A DNA stretch of 64,000 bases from Buddleja alternifolia (GCA_019426215.1 CM033393.1:50284645-50348644), one strand, 5' to 3'. Numbered from the stretch's first letter, positions 11,608-23,920 are shown. Numbers and translations are program-made. Notes: generated by a model from the sequence alone, not told the origin.

Positions 11608-13521
11608 ACTGAATGAATTAATAAGAAGAGAAAAATGAGTAATTAAACTTTCATCATGCATTTTCAAGTAACTGATTTTTCAAGGAAATTAGACAAGAAT
11701 GTCGTGGTCTCATTTAACTTGCGTGTAACCGTGGAAATAAGGAGTGGTATACAATAAATCGCGTCCAACATAGTACTTATGTAGACAACACAAAAGCAAG
11801 GCACGTGATTCGTACTAGGTACCATTTTCTTGGTAAATGAATGCTGACAAATACAATTATATACATGATCCGGGCAAATCTTTTCTCTCTCTCTTTTTTT
11901 ATTTTTGGGAAAAATACATTTTACCCCTTGAACTATATATTATGTAACCAAAACCCCCTAAACTATCAAATGTAGCATTTAGCCCCCTAACTCGTTTGAA
12001 AATATATTGTACGTTTCTTTTGCAAGATTTGAAAAGTTTCTCACTGCTCAATTAATATAACAGCATTCTCTGCCATAGAATTCGGCCTTCGGGGTCAACC
12101 TAGCTGCCCAACTTTAGAATGGACCGAAGGGACCGCAAGATGGGGAACGTCTGTTTTTCATCTTAAGGATAAGTGCAAGTGAAGTCCATTAGAGAGAAGT
12201 TAGAAAAGATACATTGCTTATTTTCCAGGAAGAGGAACGTTTTGCTTCGACCTGATCGTAAGTATCCTTACTTGTTAACATATCTTTTAGTCAAAATTCG
12301 TATTATACCCATACAATACATACACGTATATATAATACTCTTATATTTTTTCAAAAATTCAGAATGCATAAAAAAAAATAAAAATTGTATGCATTCTGAA
12401 TTTAACGAATAATACTCGTACTTTTGAGTTAAATCATTTATTATGCATATTTTACATATTTCATATTATAATAAGTTGGCAAAAAAAAAATATTTCAAAA
12501 TTGAAAACTATAATTAATTTTGATAAGTACTAATTGAGTAATATGAAATTTAAAACTGCGAACATTATTAATCTATTTAAATATTAATTATCGTGAACTA
12601 GTGACTCATATAAACTATTGTTTTTATAAATTAAATGTGAATTTTCTTGTCCCGTAATTAACTATCTAAAGTTAACATTTATCACTTTTTTCATTTTATT
12701 TTTCTCTTTTTCTTCAAAACTTCTTTTTTTTCCCTTCTTCACAATCGAATAATACTTGGCAGGTGTCATGACTAAAAGTCTCAAAATGAATATATATGTG
12801 ATGATAGACCCCCTCACATGGGTAAGAATATATATGCGGCGAAGACCACCACTGATCTCAAGTCTCCGGACCACCCAAATATGATCCTTTGTTATCCCCA
12901 TCCCACACACAACCTCTGCAATCCGAGTTCCATATTCCCTAACGGTCACCTCAGCCCCCACTCCTCTCCACCCATGTCTCTCCGCCACCACCCAACCTGT
13001 CACCAACCTCCAATCATCCAAGTCTTACCGCCCCCACCCATTCCCGGCTGTCCGCCCTCTTACGCCATTCCCAAATCCACAACCTCAATGCTGCCTTCAA
13101 CTCACCCTTAAGCCATCCATTTGTTCAACTTATATAAATTAAAAGCCTCCCAATTATCTATATATACTCAAAATCATGACAAAATTCCAATAATCTCGAA
13201 TTTTCTTTCTACACAACTTTATCGATTTTACTCTCAATTCTCGAGGAATGTTTTCGAAATTGCTATTCTCAAATTTCTGATGATTTGTTGTGTTCTAGAA
13301 GTGAATAGTGTATAGTAATTTGATACTGAGAGCAATTATCATTTTAACAAACATGTGATGACCCTCAAGTTGACATAAAATTTACTTCCAAATTACTATT
13401 TCTTTTTACACCAATCGCAGGTGTAATAATAGGATTAATAGATGATAAAATAAATGGAAAAGAAAAAAAAAACTATGTAAGAAGACATAAAAAGAAGGGA
13501 ACGAAGAAAAAAAACTAATTA
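11608..13521. other. Non-coding stretch with a C-rich patch
   Basis: No supported gene. At 11893-12005 there is half of a 'cccctaaactat'-type inverted-repeat element (one arm only). At 12818-13111 there is an unusually C-rich, low-AT patch of about 300 bases. Both strands contain open frames across it (119 codons on the minus strand, 97 on the plus), but neither resembles a family I recognise, so it may be a fragment of a captured or decayed gene. Confidence 0.45.
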
Positions 13522-13985
13522 GTTAAGGGTATTGTTCGGTATTCAGATTACATTTAAGGGGATAAATGTCATGTCAAATTAATTATTGAGGGAATAATAT
13601 AAATGATATATTTGGTGGTATTGTTTGAGGAGATGTTTGATACATCATACATGGATAAATATGGTAGTCCTAGTATATTGCTCTCGATTTCTCAAACATC
13701 ACAAATTCAATTGGGGTGGATAATTTTTATAACACACCACCTATATAAAAACCACCAACCCCAAGTGAAATTTGTGGTGTTTAAGGAATCGTGAGCAACA
13801 CACAAGGAGTTATATAGAAATATCTCATCACACCTGGTCACTAATAGTTAAGGGTATTGTTGGGTATTCATATTACATTTATGGGGATAAATATCATGTC
13901 AAATTATTGAGGCAATAATATAAATGATATATTTGGTAGTTTAAGCCTTTAAGCAGATGCTTGATACATCATACATGGTCTATAA
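13522..13985 (+). repeat. Pair of 140-bp direct repeats flanking a hairpin
   Basis: The segments 13522-13661 and 13846-13985 are direct repeats sharing 'gggataaat', 'aataatataaatgatata' and 'gatacatcatacatgg', with scattered differences. The 184 bases between them contain an inverted repeat: left arm 13681-13719, right arm 13752-13794. The arrangement resembles a tiny element with terminal direct repeats, but the ends are not TG...CA, so I leave the class open. Confidence 0.75.
13681..13794. repeat. Imperfect foldback (about 40-bp arms)
   Basis: The left arm containing 'ctcaaacatcacaaattcaa' pairs with the right arm containing 'gaaatttgtggtgtttaagg' across a loop of about 32 bases. G-T pairs and small bulges interrupt the stem. 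It could be the core of a foldback MITE or a hairpin transcript. Confidence 0.65.
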
Positions 13986-14268
13986 TTCAACAGGGCAAAG
14001 TGCTTTTTTTCTTTTTCTTGGAAGAACAGGGCATAGTGTATTTGCCCTTTATTTTTTCAATGAAATTTCATACTTCTTATCTTATTCTTTTTGTCATGCG
14101 GTCCTTCTTTCTCTCTTTTTTTTTTTTTTTGGTTACACGTTCTTCTTTCTCTTCTATTAGAGTCTACTGTGGAGGCTCTGAAATTTCCTCATGAAGTACT
14201 AAGACATAATTTATTTATTTTTCGTAAATCTAAGTCATAATTATTTAAATTCGTCTTTAAAATACTTT

Positions 14269-14522
14269 GGAAGATTTACACAAATCTCCCCTCGTGTAAT
14301 GTGTAACTACCCAACTACTCCGTCATATTTTTAAAATTACATAAAAACCATCTTATGTAAACACTTCTTATCATTACGCCACTTGTATTTAAAAATTCTT
14401 ATAATTTTACCTATGAAAACCTTACAATTAGACCTCTATAAGGGGTGTTGATAATTTCAAAAATCAGATGAATTTTTTGGTAATTACACATTATAAGAGT
14501 GGGTATGTCAGTAATTATCCCC
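14269..14522. mobile_element. Degenerate MITE of the GGGATAATTACA family
   Basis: The ends resemble the better copies at 18220, 26651 and 36603: the left end has 'gatttacacaaatctcccct' and the right end 'gtaattatcccc', with the internal phrases 'ctataaggggtgttgataat' and 'ggtaattacacattata'. No target duplication remains. Confidence 0.55.
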
Positions 14523-14571
14523 TTTTTTTTTTTTGGTGACATAGTCACTCATATAACCCTCTAGAATTTTA

Positions 14572-15052
14572 TCTATATAAAATAAAATAAAACACAACTT
14601 TTAATGTCATCCCAATAAGAGTCTATGTGGATTGTCTAATTAAAGTCAATTTTGCCACATAAATAATTTACTTTATATATTCTTTTATTTGATTAGAATA
14701 AATATAGTTAGTAATCTTTCTCTAAAATATTCAAAACTTTAAATTCAAGACAAGAAAGTTACTGCTACAATTTAAATTCAAATAAGAAATTAACTTTTTT
14801 ATATTTATTTTTCTTATTAATAATATTTATGAATCATTTTATTTCTTGAACTAAATAATGTGATTTAAATGCTCATATAACTAAAATTTTCAATGATAGT
14901 CATCGTATCTAAATCAAACTTTTAATTTTGCATATTATAAATTATCTGTATTTGATTACTTTTATCAATAAATTAACAAATTAATATATTATATATTTGA
15001 TTATTTTTACTTGCATAATCAGTATCCCGTGCCTTGCACGAGCTACCACTAG
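14572..15052 (+). mobile_element. Small non-autonomous Helitron
   Basis: The 5' end is TCTATATAAAATAAAATAAA directly after an A. The 3' end is CTAG directly before a T, and a hairpin (CGTGC-CTT-GCACG, about 15028-15040) lies about 9 bases upstream of that CTAG. The A^TC...CTRR^T insertion pattern with a subterminal hairpin and no terminal inverted repeat or target duplication is the Helitron signature. The interior is AT-rich with no helicase reading frame, so the 481-bp copy depends on another element. Confidence 0.78.
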
Positions 15053-15269
15053 TTAGTTAATAATTTAAATGGTTCGAGTAAAGGTCAAGATCTTTGGATT
15101 ATGTGATTGATCCATAACATTAGCCCAATCAGAATAATTAATCCAACAGGTTGGGCTCCAATTCTCAACGGCCCAATGGAGCGAGTTAAAAGAAGACTAT
15201 TATATAATGGAGTTACTATTGTTATGATTTATATACATAATTTCGTTGTGCATATTTCTTTTGTGCGAC

Positions 15270-18106
15270 TTAGGCTTTGTAACTTTGTAATAGAGGAGAC
15301 TTTTCTGTGGCGGATGAGGACTCCAAATCGCTATTTTCAATATCAAATTCACCCAAGTCCTCTTTAGCTTTTCCCCACATCACTGTGTAGAATCCCATGG
15401 CTATTATCGTCGCCCCAATTATGCTGCACATAGACAAATAGTTAGGACATATATAATTGCTTGTCCAAAGTACATTCTAAAGGGGGGGCTAATTAAATAC
15501 TGAGTGATTCTAGCCCCCGACCCGCTTAAGTCGAACCCAAGAATCGAGTGAAGATAGTTGCAATGTGATTGATATTGGTTCGATTAAACCTAAGTCTGTG
15601 CAATTATAATCCAATAAGTACGTACCTTCCGAGATAAAGAGTATCGCCCAGGATAATAACTCCCATGGCAGCAGCAATGGCAATCGACAATGGCTTAAAC
15701 ATAGCGACATAGACGGGTCCTCTCAAATGCAAGGCCCATGTGTGGACAGCATTATTTATGCAACACCCGAATACTCCCTATCCAATAACATTAAAATTGA
15801 AAGACATATACCTGGAAACATGTAATAAACTATAACTGATAAGCCTTAGGCAAATGCTAAACATTTTTCGTCACTCACTGAGCATAAGATAGAGACCAAT
15901 GCAACATTAGGTCTGAATACTCTCCATTTAGTGGAGTCTGGTTCTGCAATCACTCCTACAATAGCAGCAAGAATGCTCACACAAGATGTGTAGAAGAAGA
16001 CTACCGTCAGTTCCGCTGGGTATTCTTTCATGATATGTGCCTACAGTGTCGAGAAATTTCATTTTAGGGAACTAAATCAAGAATTGAACAATTTACGATT
16101 TATTTAGTTGTTTACCTGAATAATGTACCACACGGGGACAAGAAAATATTCGACAGAGAGAAAGAGGCTGCCAATGATCCAGTTTGATTGCGAAGAGTGA
16201 AGTGAATGATGCAATGAGGCAGGAGAGGAAGGAGCGGAATTGATGCTAGGACCTTTGTAAAATGTTACTATAAATGCTCCCGATATTGAGATAACGGTGC
16301 CAGCAATTTTAGCTAGGCTACTTGTGCTTGATAATGCTACCTTTTCCATTCTACAAATACATTCCCAATCAGTTTCAAGGAACTTCCATGATGCAAAGAA
16401 TCTTTTTCTTTTTCTTCTCATCTCTTTTTTTTTTTTTTTTGGCAGCACGATTAAAGTTCAATAACTATGTGGAGATACCTTTTTTTTTTTTGGGATAATT
16501 GCATAAAATCCCCCTATGTTATTTTGAAAATGCTAAAAACCCCTTGTGTTAACGAAATCGACTAATCACTCTCTGTATTTCTAAAAAGTGTGCAAAAAAG
16601 CCAAATTTTATTAAAAAACGAACGCATTTTTCATTTTTTTCACCTTTATTAACATGCTCATTTGTCATTTATATACTTTTCATACTTTATAAAAGGTTTA
16701 TATACCATCCCTAATCAAAAATTGAGATCCCTAATCAAAAATTGAGTTTTACTGCAAGTTTTATATAATAAAGGGTATTATTTTATGAAATTTATGCAAA
16801 TTAAGCAGTTGTCCCAAGTGAGAAATGTGACCAAACTAATTATTTCCATTTGTTTCTAATGGCCCGTGGCTAAAGATGCAAAAAACAATGTCTGTGGGGC
16901 CTAATAATTTTGCGAGGAAGTCTAGGTTTTCATCATGCGAGACTAATAGCGCAAATTTCCCTCCAATTTAACACATGAGGACTAAGTCAAGAAATTTCTC
17001 GTATGGTCAAAATTGAAGGACTTGACCCAATTGCCTGTGCAACTGCAACCACAACCCAATTGACTGACAGGATTGCAGTTGCACCATTGGAAAACTACCC
17101 GGCCACGTGGTTCATCTTTTATTTCATTTATTTAAATTCATGACAAATGTATAAAATACACATTTGAACTTTTATTTCATTTATTTAAATTCATGACATA
17201 TCACTAGTTTATTTAACTTAAAAATTTAGACATGCCAAGTAAATGAAACACAATTTGAAATAGAAAAACGGATCGGGAGTGGGCCGATAAAACTTTTATA
17301 GTGCTTGGTTTGTTGAAACGCATTAACTTTATTGAGGATATTATTTAAAAGAAAAGGTGGAAGCAGCAAAATTATATGTGAGTAAGAAAAATGACAAAAA
17401 CAGTGCGTCAAAAATGGCGTCAGCTAGTTAAATTAAGGAAAAGAGGAAAGTGAAAGAACCTGAAAATGATGGCAAGTACGAAAGTGAAAGCAGGAGCCAA
17501 GTTGCTCATAGCCGAAGCAAGCGTCGGAGAGCCGTAATTAATACCAGTATAACCCATTATCTGTGATGCATACCTGATCAAAAAATAAAGATTCGAGAAA
17601 AACATATATTTAATTAGTACTATTGATTTTGATGATTTATTAGTTCCGATTTTGGAAATAAAAAAAAAAAAGTCAGCTTTTTGATCACACCAGAATTGAT
17701 TTCTAATTAATCACTCACCCCACGACTCCGAGGAGAAGTATCTTGCACATAATGGAGAAATTTAACGGAGGTAACACCCGTGATCTGCAATAATTCAAAA
17801 TTAATCAACAAGTTGTATATATATATATATATGTATGTATATATAAGCATATATATATTATTAAAAATGAATTCCATCGTACCGGCGGGAGAAAAAAGGG
17901 GAGGGGAGGAGGAGAAAGGCGGCGATGGCGTAGGCGTAGACGAGGAAGACGTGGCGGCTCATGCCGTGGCGGGTGGCGAGTTTGAAGAGAGTGTTGAGGC
18001 CCACGTTAGTGGTCTCCATGGCCACCAGCGCCGTGAATGGCAGGGCTTCTCTGTAGCAGTACCTACTGTAATCCCCTGTGTTGCCCATCACTTCTCTTCT
18101 TGCCAT
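15270..18106 (-). CDS. WAT1-related EamA-family transporter (array copy 1)
   Basis: Seven exons, right to left: 17883-18106, 17719-17784, 17460-17573, 16116-16350, 15879-16040, 15626-15777, 15270-15423. They give 368 residues, with all phases consistent and GT-AG borders. The product is a plant drug/metabolite transporter of the WAT1/UMAMIT (nodulin MtN21-like) family: about ten membrane helices built from two EamA repeats, located in the plasma membrane or tonoplast. Family members move amino acids or auxin; the substrate here is unknown. Family hallmarks seen are an N-terminal helix with NVGLNTLFK, a second-repeat start [12 protein letters not shown], and [20 protein letters not shown] before the last helix. 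The tail is acidic. The start is the first ATG of the conserved N-terminus. Of the four copies it is the most divergent ([11 protein letters not shown] where the others have SYHxFMxYSYA), closest in my memory to Arabidopsis At3g28050. Intron 3 is 1.1 kb and holds a degraded inverted-repeat element. Confidence 0.9.
16492..16813. mobile_element. Probable decayed inverted-repeat element in intron 3
   Basis: The left end GGGATAATTGCATAAAATCC pairs loosely with the right end 'tatgcaaattaagcagttgt' followed by 'ccc'. The interior phrase 'ccctaatcaaaaattgag' is present twice in tandem (about 16711-16746). No target duplication is visible, so the boundaries are approximate. Confidence 0.45.
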
Positions 18107-18219
18107 TTTTCTTCTTCTCCCTTCTCTCTTCTCTTCTCTTCCGTTCTATGACTTCTATCGTGTTGCTGGCACACGAAAGCCAAGATTTAAGCAAGATTAA
18201 TGCAGTGTAATAAAATATA

Positions 18220-18472
18220 GGAAAATTACACACTAACTACCTAATTTATTGTATAATTACCAAAATATCTCCTCATTTATTAAAAACTACTAAAATGCCC
18301 CTTTAAAGGGTCTATTTATAAAATTTATAGGTGTAAAATTGAAAAATAAATAAATATATAAGGGTTGTAATTGTAAGAAATTCTTAATATAAGGGGTGTT
18401 TTGATAATTTTAAATAAATGAGGGGGATTTAGTAATTACACAATAAGTGAGGGGTCTGTGTGTAATTTTCTC
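18220..18472. mobile_element. MULE-type MITE with perfect 9-bp target duplication
   Basis: The terminal inverted repeats GGAAAATTACACAC and GTGTGTAATTTTCTC bound 253 bp. The flanks TAAAATATA (18211-18219 and 18473-18481) are identical, and a 9-bp duplication points to the Mutator superfamily. It lies 114 bp upstream of the first WAT1 gene's start codon, so it is within that gene's promoter region. Confidence 0.85.
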
Positions 18473-19187
18473 TAAAATATATGATGTGTCATGTGTCGAT
18501 GTGGGGGAGAGTAAATTATACTGTTCCTAGTGATTAGTGACACGCCGACTGTGACGTGTTGGCCAGTAAGGCTTTTTCTCTCTCTTGGTTCTCTTATTGA
18601 GCAATCCTATTTTTCAATTATAGAAGATTAAATAAACTTATTTATAAGGCAGTCTTTTATGTCATAAGAAGTTCACATAATTCAAAGAGATGAATTTAGA
18701 CTTTTTACGAGAGTTATGAAAAGAAAACAAGCAAAGTTTATATTTTTAATCATGTAGATGGAGGATGATTGTATTTTTTCATTTGGGAGTAAATATAATC
18801 AAATTCTTGTACATAATTGTAGAGTTCTTCGGGGAGGCCAACACCACCACCAGTCCACCACCGGCTCAACTCCCTTCTGCCCTTCGAGTATCATTATATT
18901 TCATTATTTATTGATATCAATTAATTATATGATTATGAATTTAGTTTTAAAAATTGGTGGAGAAAATATTAATCATTTCAATAACAAAGTATATTATTAA
19001 GGTATACTTTTTGAGCTTCTTTGTATATATGGATACAATACACAAATGTTTGCTCTATGTAATTCTTCTTTATCTCGTCCTGTTTTACAAGTTAGCATCC
19101 AGTTGAATTTGCGTGTGGGGCTCTACTCCATCAAAGTCTCTATCTTTCCCATGCTTTCAATTATACAAATCAATCCTCAATATAAAA

Positions 19188-20168
19188 GGGATAATTGCAT
19201 CAACCTCCCCTAAATTATGAACAATTGGCATCTACACCCATCACTTTTGGAATATTAGCATGAACCTCCCTTCTTTCAATTTTTCAATTTAATTTATTAG
19301 TTAAAGACCAAAATGCCCTTTATTGTTAGAGCTAAAAATGTTGAATTAGACTTGATTATTTGTGGATTTTTTTTTTTTTACAAAGTATCATTAAATGATA
19401 TTTTAATAAAATATAAAACATAATCATCCAAATTTTTTTAAAAAAATTAGAGATATATTTCTAAAACTTTTATACCATAAATTAATTAAAAAAAACATCG
19501 GATACTTTTATTCTTAAGTTGAAATTAAAAAATGTACAATGAAAAATTAACTTATGAATGTTATATAAAAAAACTACAAATTAATGAAAAATTATAACTC
19601 AACATATAGCAAACCTATATATATATGTATATGTATATATATATGTATATATAATATATGTATATATGAATTTCACTTAACTGAATGAAAAGAAAAACCC
19701 AAATATCACCATAAATCTTTAATTCCGAATATGAATTATACTAAATAAAATATAAAAAAGTACTACATACAATATAAAAAAGTATTTGACAAATCGATTC
19801 AATATTTCTATAGAAATAAAAAGTGAGGTAATAAATAAAAATAGCACAATTAAATCACAAAATATTTGTCCATGATGAACTATTCACGAAATTAGAAAAT
19901 ATTCTTTTTAAATATATAATTTAAGGTTTAAGGATTTTAGAGATATTTCTAAAAAAAATTAAATATATTGCAAAGTAATTTGATAATATTTTGACTATTA
20001 TTTATTCAATTAAACCTTTTTAGTTAAAGTATGAAGGGTATGATAGTCTTTAATTTGTAAAATTTAGGAAAAAATTGAAGGAGATAAGGTCCTTGCCAAT
20101 AAATCAAATGTGAAGGGGTGTGAATGCCAAATACCTATAATTCGGGGCAGGTCAATGCAATTTTCCCC
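19188..20168. mobile_element. Inverted-repeat element, 981 bp, 9-bp target duplication
   Basis: The ends GGGATAATTGCATCAACCTC and 'aggtcaatgcaattttcccc' are inverted repeats. Flanks AATATAAAA and AAAATAAAA match at eight of nine bases. The interior is AT-rich with TATATG microsatellites (about 19615-19670) and no transposase. It is probably a larger non-autonomous member of the MULE-type MITE group in this window. Confidence 0.75.
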
Positions 20169-20429
20169 AAAATAAAATAACTGCCATAATTTTGTGTGTA
20201 TGAGATGTATATTTCGCCTGATGCAGACGTGAAAACTTGCATTATTTGCTCTCTCTTAATGGACCAATATACCTCATCAAATGCTTTGATTTATGGATTA
20301 ATAATTTAATATAGTCGTTTTGTTCGACTTTTGGTGCCCACTAATTTCAACTATCAATAAAACTGACAATGATCTAGACCTCGGGTTATTTTATTATTAA
20401 GTAAACTAAAGTTTGAATTATATTAACAA

Positions 20430-20658
20430 TTTATTTGGTTCTAGAAATTTGACAAGAAAAAGAAAATGAAATGGAAGGAAAACCAATTTTTTTGTTTGGT
20501 TATCAGAGAAAAGGAAAAGAAAATGAGATAGAAAACTTAATATTTATTTGTGCCAATTCTTTTTCCTCACCACTTGATGAGGAAAATGGTGGAAAATAAA
20601 TAGCTTTTTCATTTCCTTTCATTTTCTTTTCTTCACCAAAATTTTTGACCCAAACAAA
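20430..20658. repeat. Inverted-repeat element (possible MITE)
   Basis: The left arm, with 'caagaaaaagaaaatgaaat', pairs with the right arm, with 'catttcctttcattttcttt'. The outer ends TTTATTTGGTTC and GACCCAAACAAA also pair. No clear target duplication. The rest of the 18473-21111 spacer holds no gene. Confidence 0.6.
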
Positions 20659-21111
20659 GCGTAAGTTTTTCTTTTGAACATAAAGTAATGGTGACATACG
20701 TCAATAAACATGATTAAGTACGTTGATTGGAAAAGAAACATATCATGAATAAACATCAGTTATCATATATGTATTGAAAATATATACTCCATGTAGTTTT
20801 ATTCAAAGCCAGAACCAGACATGTAGGATGTAGCCATCACAAAATAACTGGCTGGACTTTATAATAATTTACTTACAAGAAACGTAACTTAGTAGTCACA
20901 TAACCCACATCGCATTTTATAATTGAGCTCTTCTCCAAACACAAAATCTCCTTTCTAAAGATTCCATTCACATCTTCTCTTTCGATTTTATATTTCATCT
21001 TGTATATTGAGTCAAAATATAATATTTTTTTTTCTTAAATATACATTTAGACGTGAATACAAAGAGGATTTAAAAGATTGAAGATGTGCTAGCTGCTACG
21101 CGCCTCCAAAG

Positions 21112-23700
21112 TCATTTTAAGAGAGGCGCATTAGCATTGGACGATGATTCCACATCATAACCTTGCAATTTTTCGCCAATCTCTTCCTTCGTCTTCCCCC
21201 AAACCACGGTGTAAAATCCCGTAGATATAATTATGGATCCAATGATGCTACAAAATAAATCACAAAATCAATCACCTTTCAATAATTATATAATCTCCCA
21301 ATTCTAGCTATTTGCTCATGAATCAAAGAATTACACAAAATTACCAGCCAAGATAGAGAGTGTCACCAAGGAGAATCACACCCATGATAGCTGCAATAGC
21401 AATTGTCAATGGCAAAAACAGTGCAACATAAACAGGGCCCTTAACGTGCAAACCCCAAGTATGAACCAGGATACTCAATCCTGTCCCCAGAGTCCCCTGA
21501 GTGGAAAACCAAAATAAAAAGTTAATTAATATCAGTGTAACGAAAAGCTACGTATTGAAATTTAATTAATCCTCACCGCGTATAAAATGGATATAAGCTG
21601 TACATCAGGCGTCACTTTCCAAGCATTGAAATTTCTTTCTGTGATCAAACAATCGACTAAAGATAATATCGTGCAGGACACATTGTAGAAAAAGACTAAC
21701 ACCATTTCTGCAGGGTACTCCCTGATAACTTTAGCCTGCACGAGAAGATAATTGAGTCAGATCTTGACACGTATATGTTAGATTAGAGAAAACTCGTAGG
21801 TTCCCCGTAGTTGAAATGTGAGAGTCTTGAACGTTGAGACTGGACTAAAGAAATTCGGTCATTGAGAATTTGAGAAGAAGACAGCGACAAAGATAAAAGG
21901 TAGCGGTAGCGGCTTCAAGTTCTTGTTTTTCAAGGGTGAGCGACGGCAGCAACTAACAAAACTAAAAGCGAGAGCGGCTAAGCGCAACGGCCCGCGGCCA
22001 AAGAGAAAAGGCGGCAGCATAAACTAAAGGTGGCGGCTCCAAGTCCTCTTTTTCAAAGGTGAGCAGAGGCGGCTAAGCGCGGAGACCCGCGGCCAAAGAG
22101 AAAAGGCGGTGGCGGTGGCGGTGGCGGTGGCGGTGGCGGTGGCCAATGGAAACAAAAAGACAAGAAAACGAGATAAGAGAGAAGAAGCGGGCGGCGGCGG
22201 CCATAGGAGAAAAAAAGAAAAAGAAAAGAATTAGATAAAGGAAAACTAAACTAGATAAGGGGCGTCGGACAGGGACGGCGACTTGAGGATGGTGGGGGAA
22301 GCGAGAGATCGAGAGACCATGGCTTGAAGGCATGACTCTGATATCATGTTAGATTAGAGAAAACCCCGTAGGAAACTTGTATTATTGAGTGACATATTTA
22401 TAGAGATACATGTAATTGGTAACAAGAAATCCTAACTATAAAAAAGAAAAAAATAAATACAAAAAAACATAAAAAAACCTAAACTAATATAAATACTAGA
22501 AAAATATAGAAAGATATTACATTATCTAATAGTATACACAGTCAAACGAACAAACGGACATTGTTGATTAGGTGTACCTGGTAAGTATACCAAATAGAGA
22601 CTATAATGTACTCAGCAGCGAGGGCAACACCGCCTGCGACCCAATTTGATTGAACAGACATTTCGTGCAATGAAAATGAATCGGGAGGCGGTTTGTGGGC
22701 ATGGTTTCTTATGATGGCTGGACCATTATAGAGCACAACTACAAACGCTCCGGCTATTGACAGAGCTGTGCCGATGATCTTGGCTTGGCTACTTACACTT
22801 TGTATTTCTAACTTCTCCATCCTAATATATAAACAAGAAAATATTATAGTCACATTTCACTAACTACAAAATCAAACTGATCAGGACTGTTTTCAAATCA
22901 CATATTCAGCAAAAAAATATCAGAAACGGAGCCAGAACTTTTGGTCTGAGGGAGAATAAAAAAAGGAAAGGGGTAAAGCTTGGTATTTTTAGACTTTGGA
23001 GAGGCAAAAATTTGTAAGAGAAAAAATAAATTTTCTCAAAGTTGAGGGGCAGGTGCCATCACCAGCCCCTGGCTACGTCGTCTCTGCTTAACATAAAAGC
23101 TCGTAAAATTAGTGACAAAAAGAAGGAATAAGTGCCTGAAGAGAATGGCAAGTATGAAAGTAGTAGCAGGGGTGAGATTGCTCATAGCTGAACCGAGTGT
23201 TGGACTGCTCAAAGCTATGCCTACATTCCCCAGATATTGCCCTACATACCTGCAAACATACAAAATTAATAATCCAAATACTAATTAATACAGAAACAAT
23301 TAATTATTCAAAGAGAGAATGAATCAACTCACCCTAGAGCTCCCAGCAAGAAAAATTTGAATAAGAGGCCAATGGTAAATGGAGGAAGCTGAGACTTTCT
23401 GCGTACAATTATTATTAAAAAAAACAGATATTTAATATATATAATAAGTTGTTGACAAAATATGCTAATTATAAATAGTTTAAGATATTAATTAGTAAAC
23501 CTGTGGAAAATGTAGGAAAGAGGGATGAGGACGAGAGCAGAAATGGCGTAAGAATAGAGCATGAAGATATGGTAGCTTAAACCGCTGTAGACGGCGGCTT
23601 TGAAGACGGTGCTGCTTCCTACGGTGGTGCACTCCGCCACCACCATGGCGGCGAATGGAAGAACTTCACTGTACCAATAATTCCTTTCCCTGCCACCCAT
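21112..23700 (-). CDS. WAT1-related EamA-family transporter (array copy 2)
   Basis: Seven exons, right to left: 23501-23700, 23333-23398, 23136-23249, 22578-22821, 21577-21735, 21345-21496, 21112-21247. They give 356 residues, with the same exon phases as the other three copies. The fold is two EamA repeats with about ten membrane helices, and the likely role is small-molecule transport across the plasma membrane or tonoplast; the substrate is unknown. Motifs are [17 protein letters not shown] in exon 1, SPTLGSAMSNLTPA in exon 3, [15 protein letters not shown] in exon 5 and GPVYVALFLPLTIAIAA in exon 6. The donor after exon 3 reads AG|GCACTT instead of GT, an apparent GC-AG intron, while the matching donor in the other copies is GT. 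Intron 4 is enlarged by a 756-bp LTR-element derivative. The C-terminal tail is shorter than in copies 3 and 4. Confidence 0.88.
21776..22531 (-). mobile_element. LTR-element derivative inside WAT1 copy 2, intron 4
   Basis: One complete LTR lies at 22347-22531. Directly inside it is a tRNA-Met primer-binding site (minus strand TGATATCAGAGTC, 22334-22346). The outer left end repeats only the last part of that LTR (TGTTAGATTAGAGAAAAC at 21776). Perfect 5-bp flanks GTATA (21771-21775 and 22532-22536) prove a single insertion. There is no gag or pol; the interior is G-rich with a (GCGGTG)n run at about 22106-22141 and an internal direct repeat ('cccgcggccaaagagaaaag' occurs twice, about 85 bases apart). 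It has the organisation of a TRIM-like or heavily deleted LTR element, transcribed in the same direction as the host gene. Confidence 0.8.
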
Positions 23701-23920
23701 CTCTCTCGCACTCGCATTCGCTCTCGCTCACCACACACATGCATGTACATTCGCTTTTGGTTTGAAAAAACAAGCGTAATCCAATTGAAAAAAATAAATA
23801 TTGTGGTGCTACACGAACACGAGTGTGAAATAATAATAATAAAAAAAAATGAAAGATACCTGAAAAATAAAAGTGTAATCACCAACTGTATTTCACAAAG
23901 AGAGTGTATTACACTTACCA

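Noticed and set aside
22073..22333. 86-codon minus-strand frame with repeated Arg-His
   Set aside because: It is translation of the (GCGGTG)n simple repeat in the LTR-element derivative within an intron.
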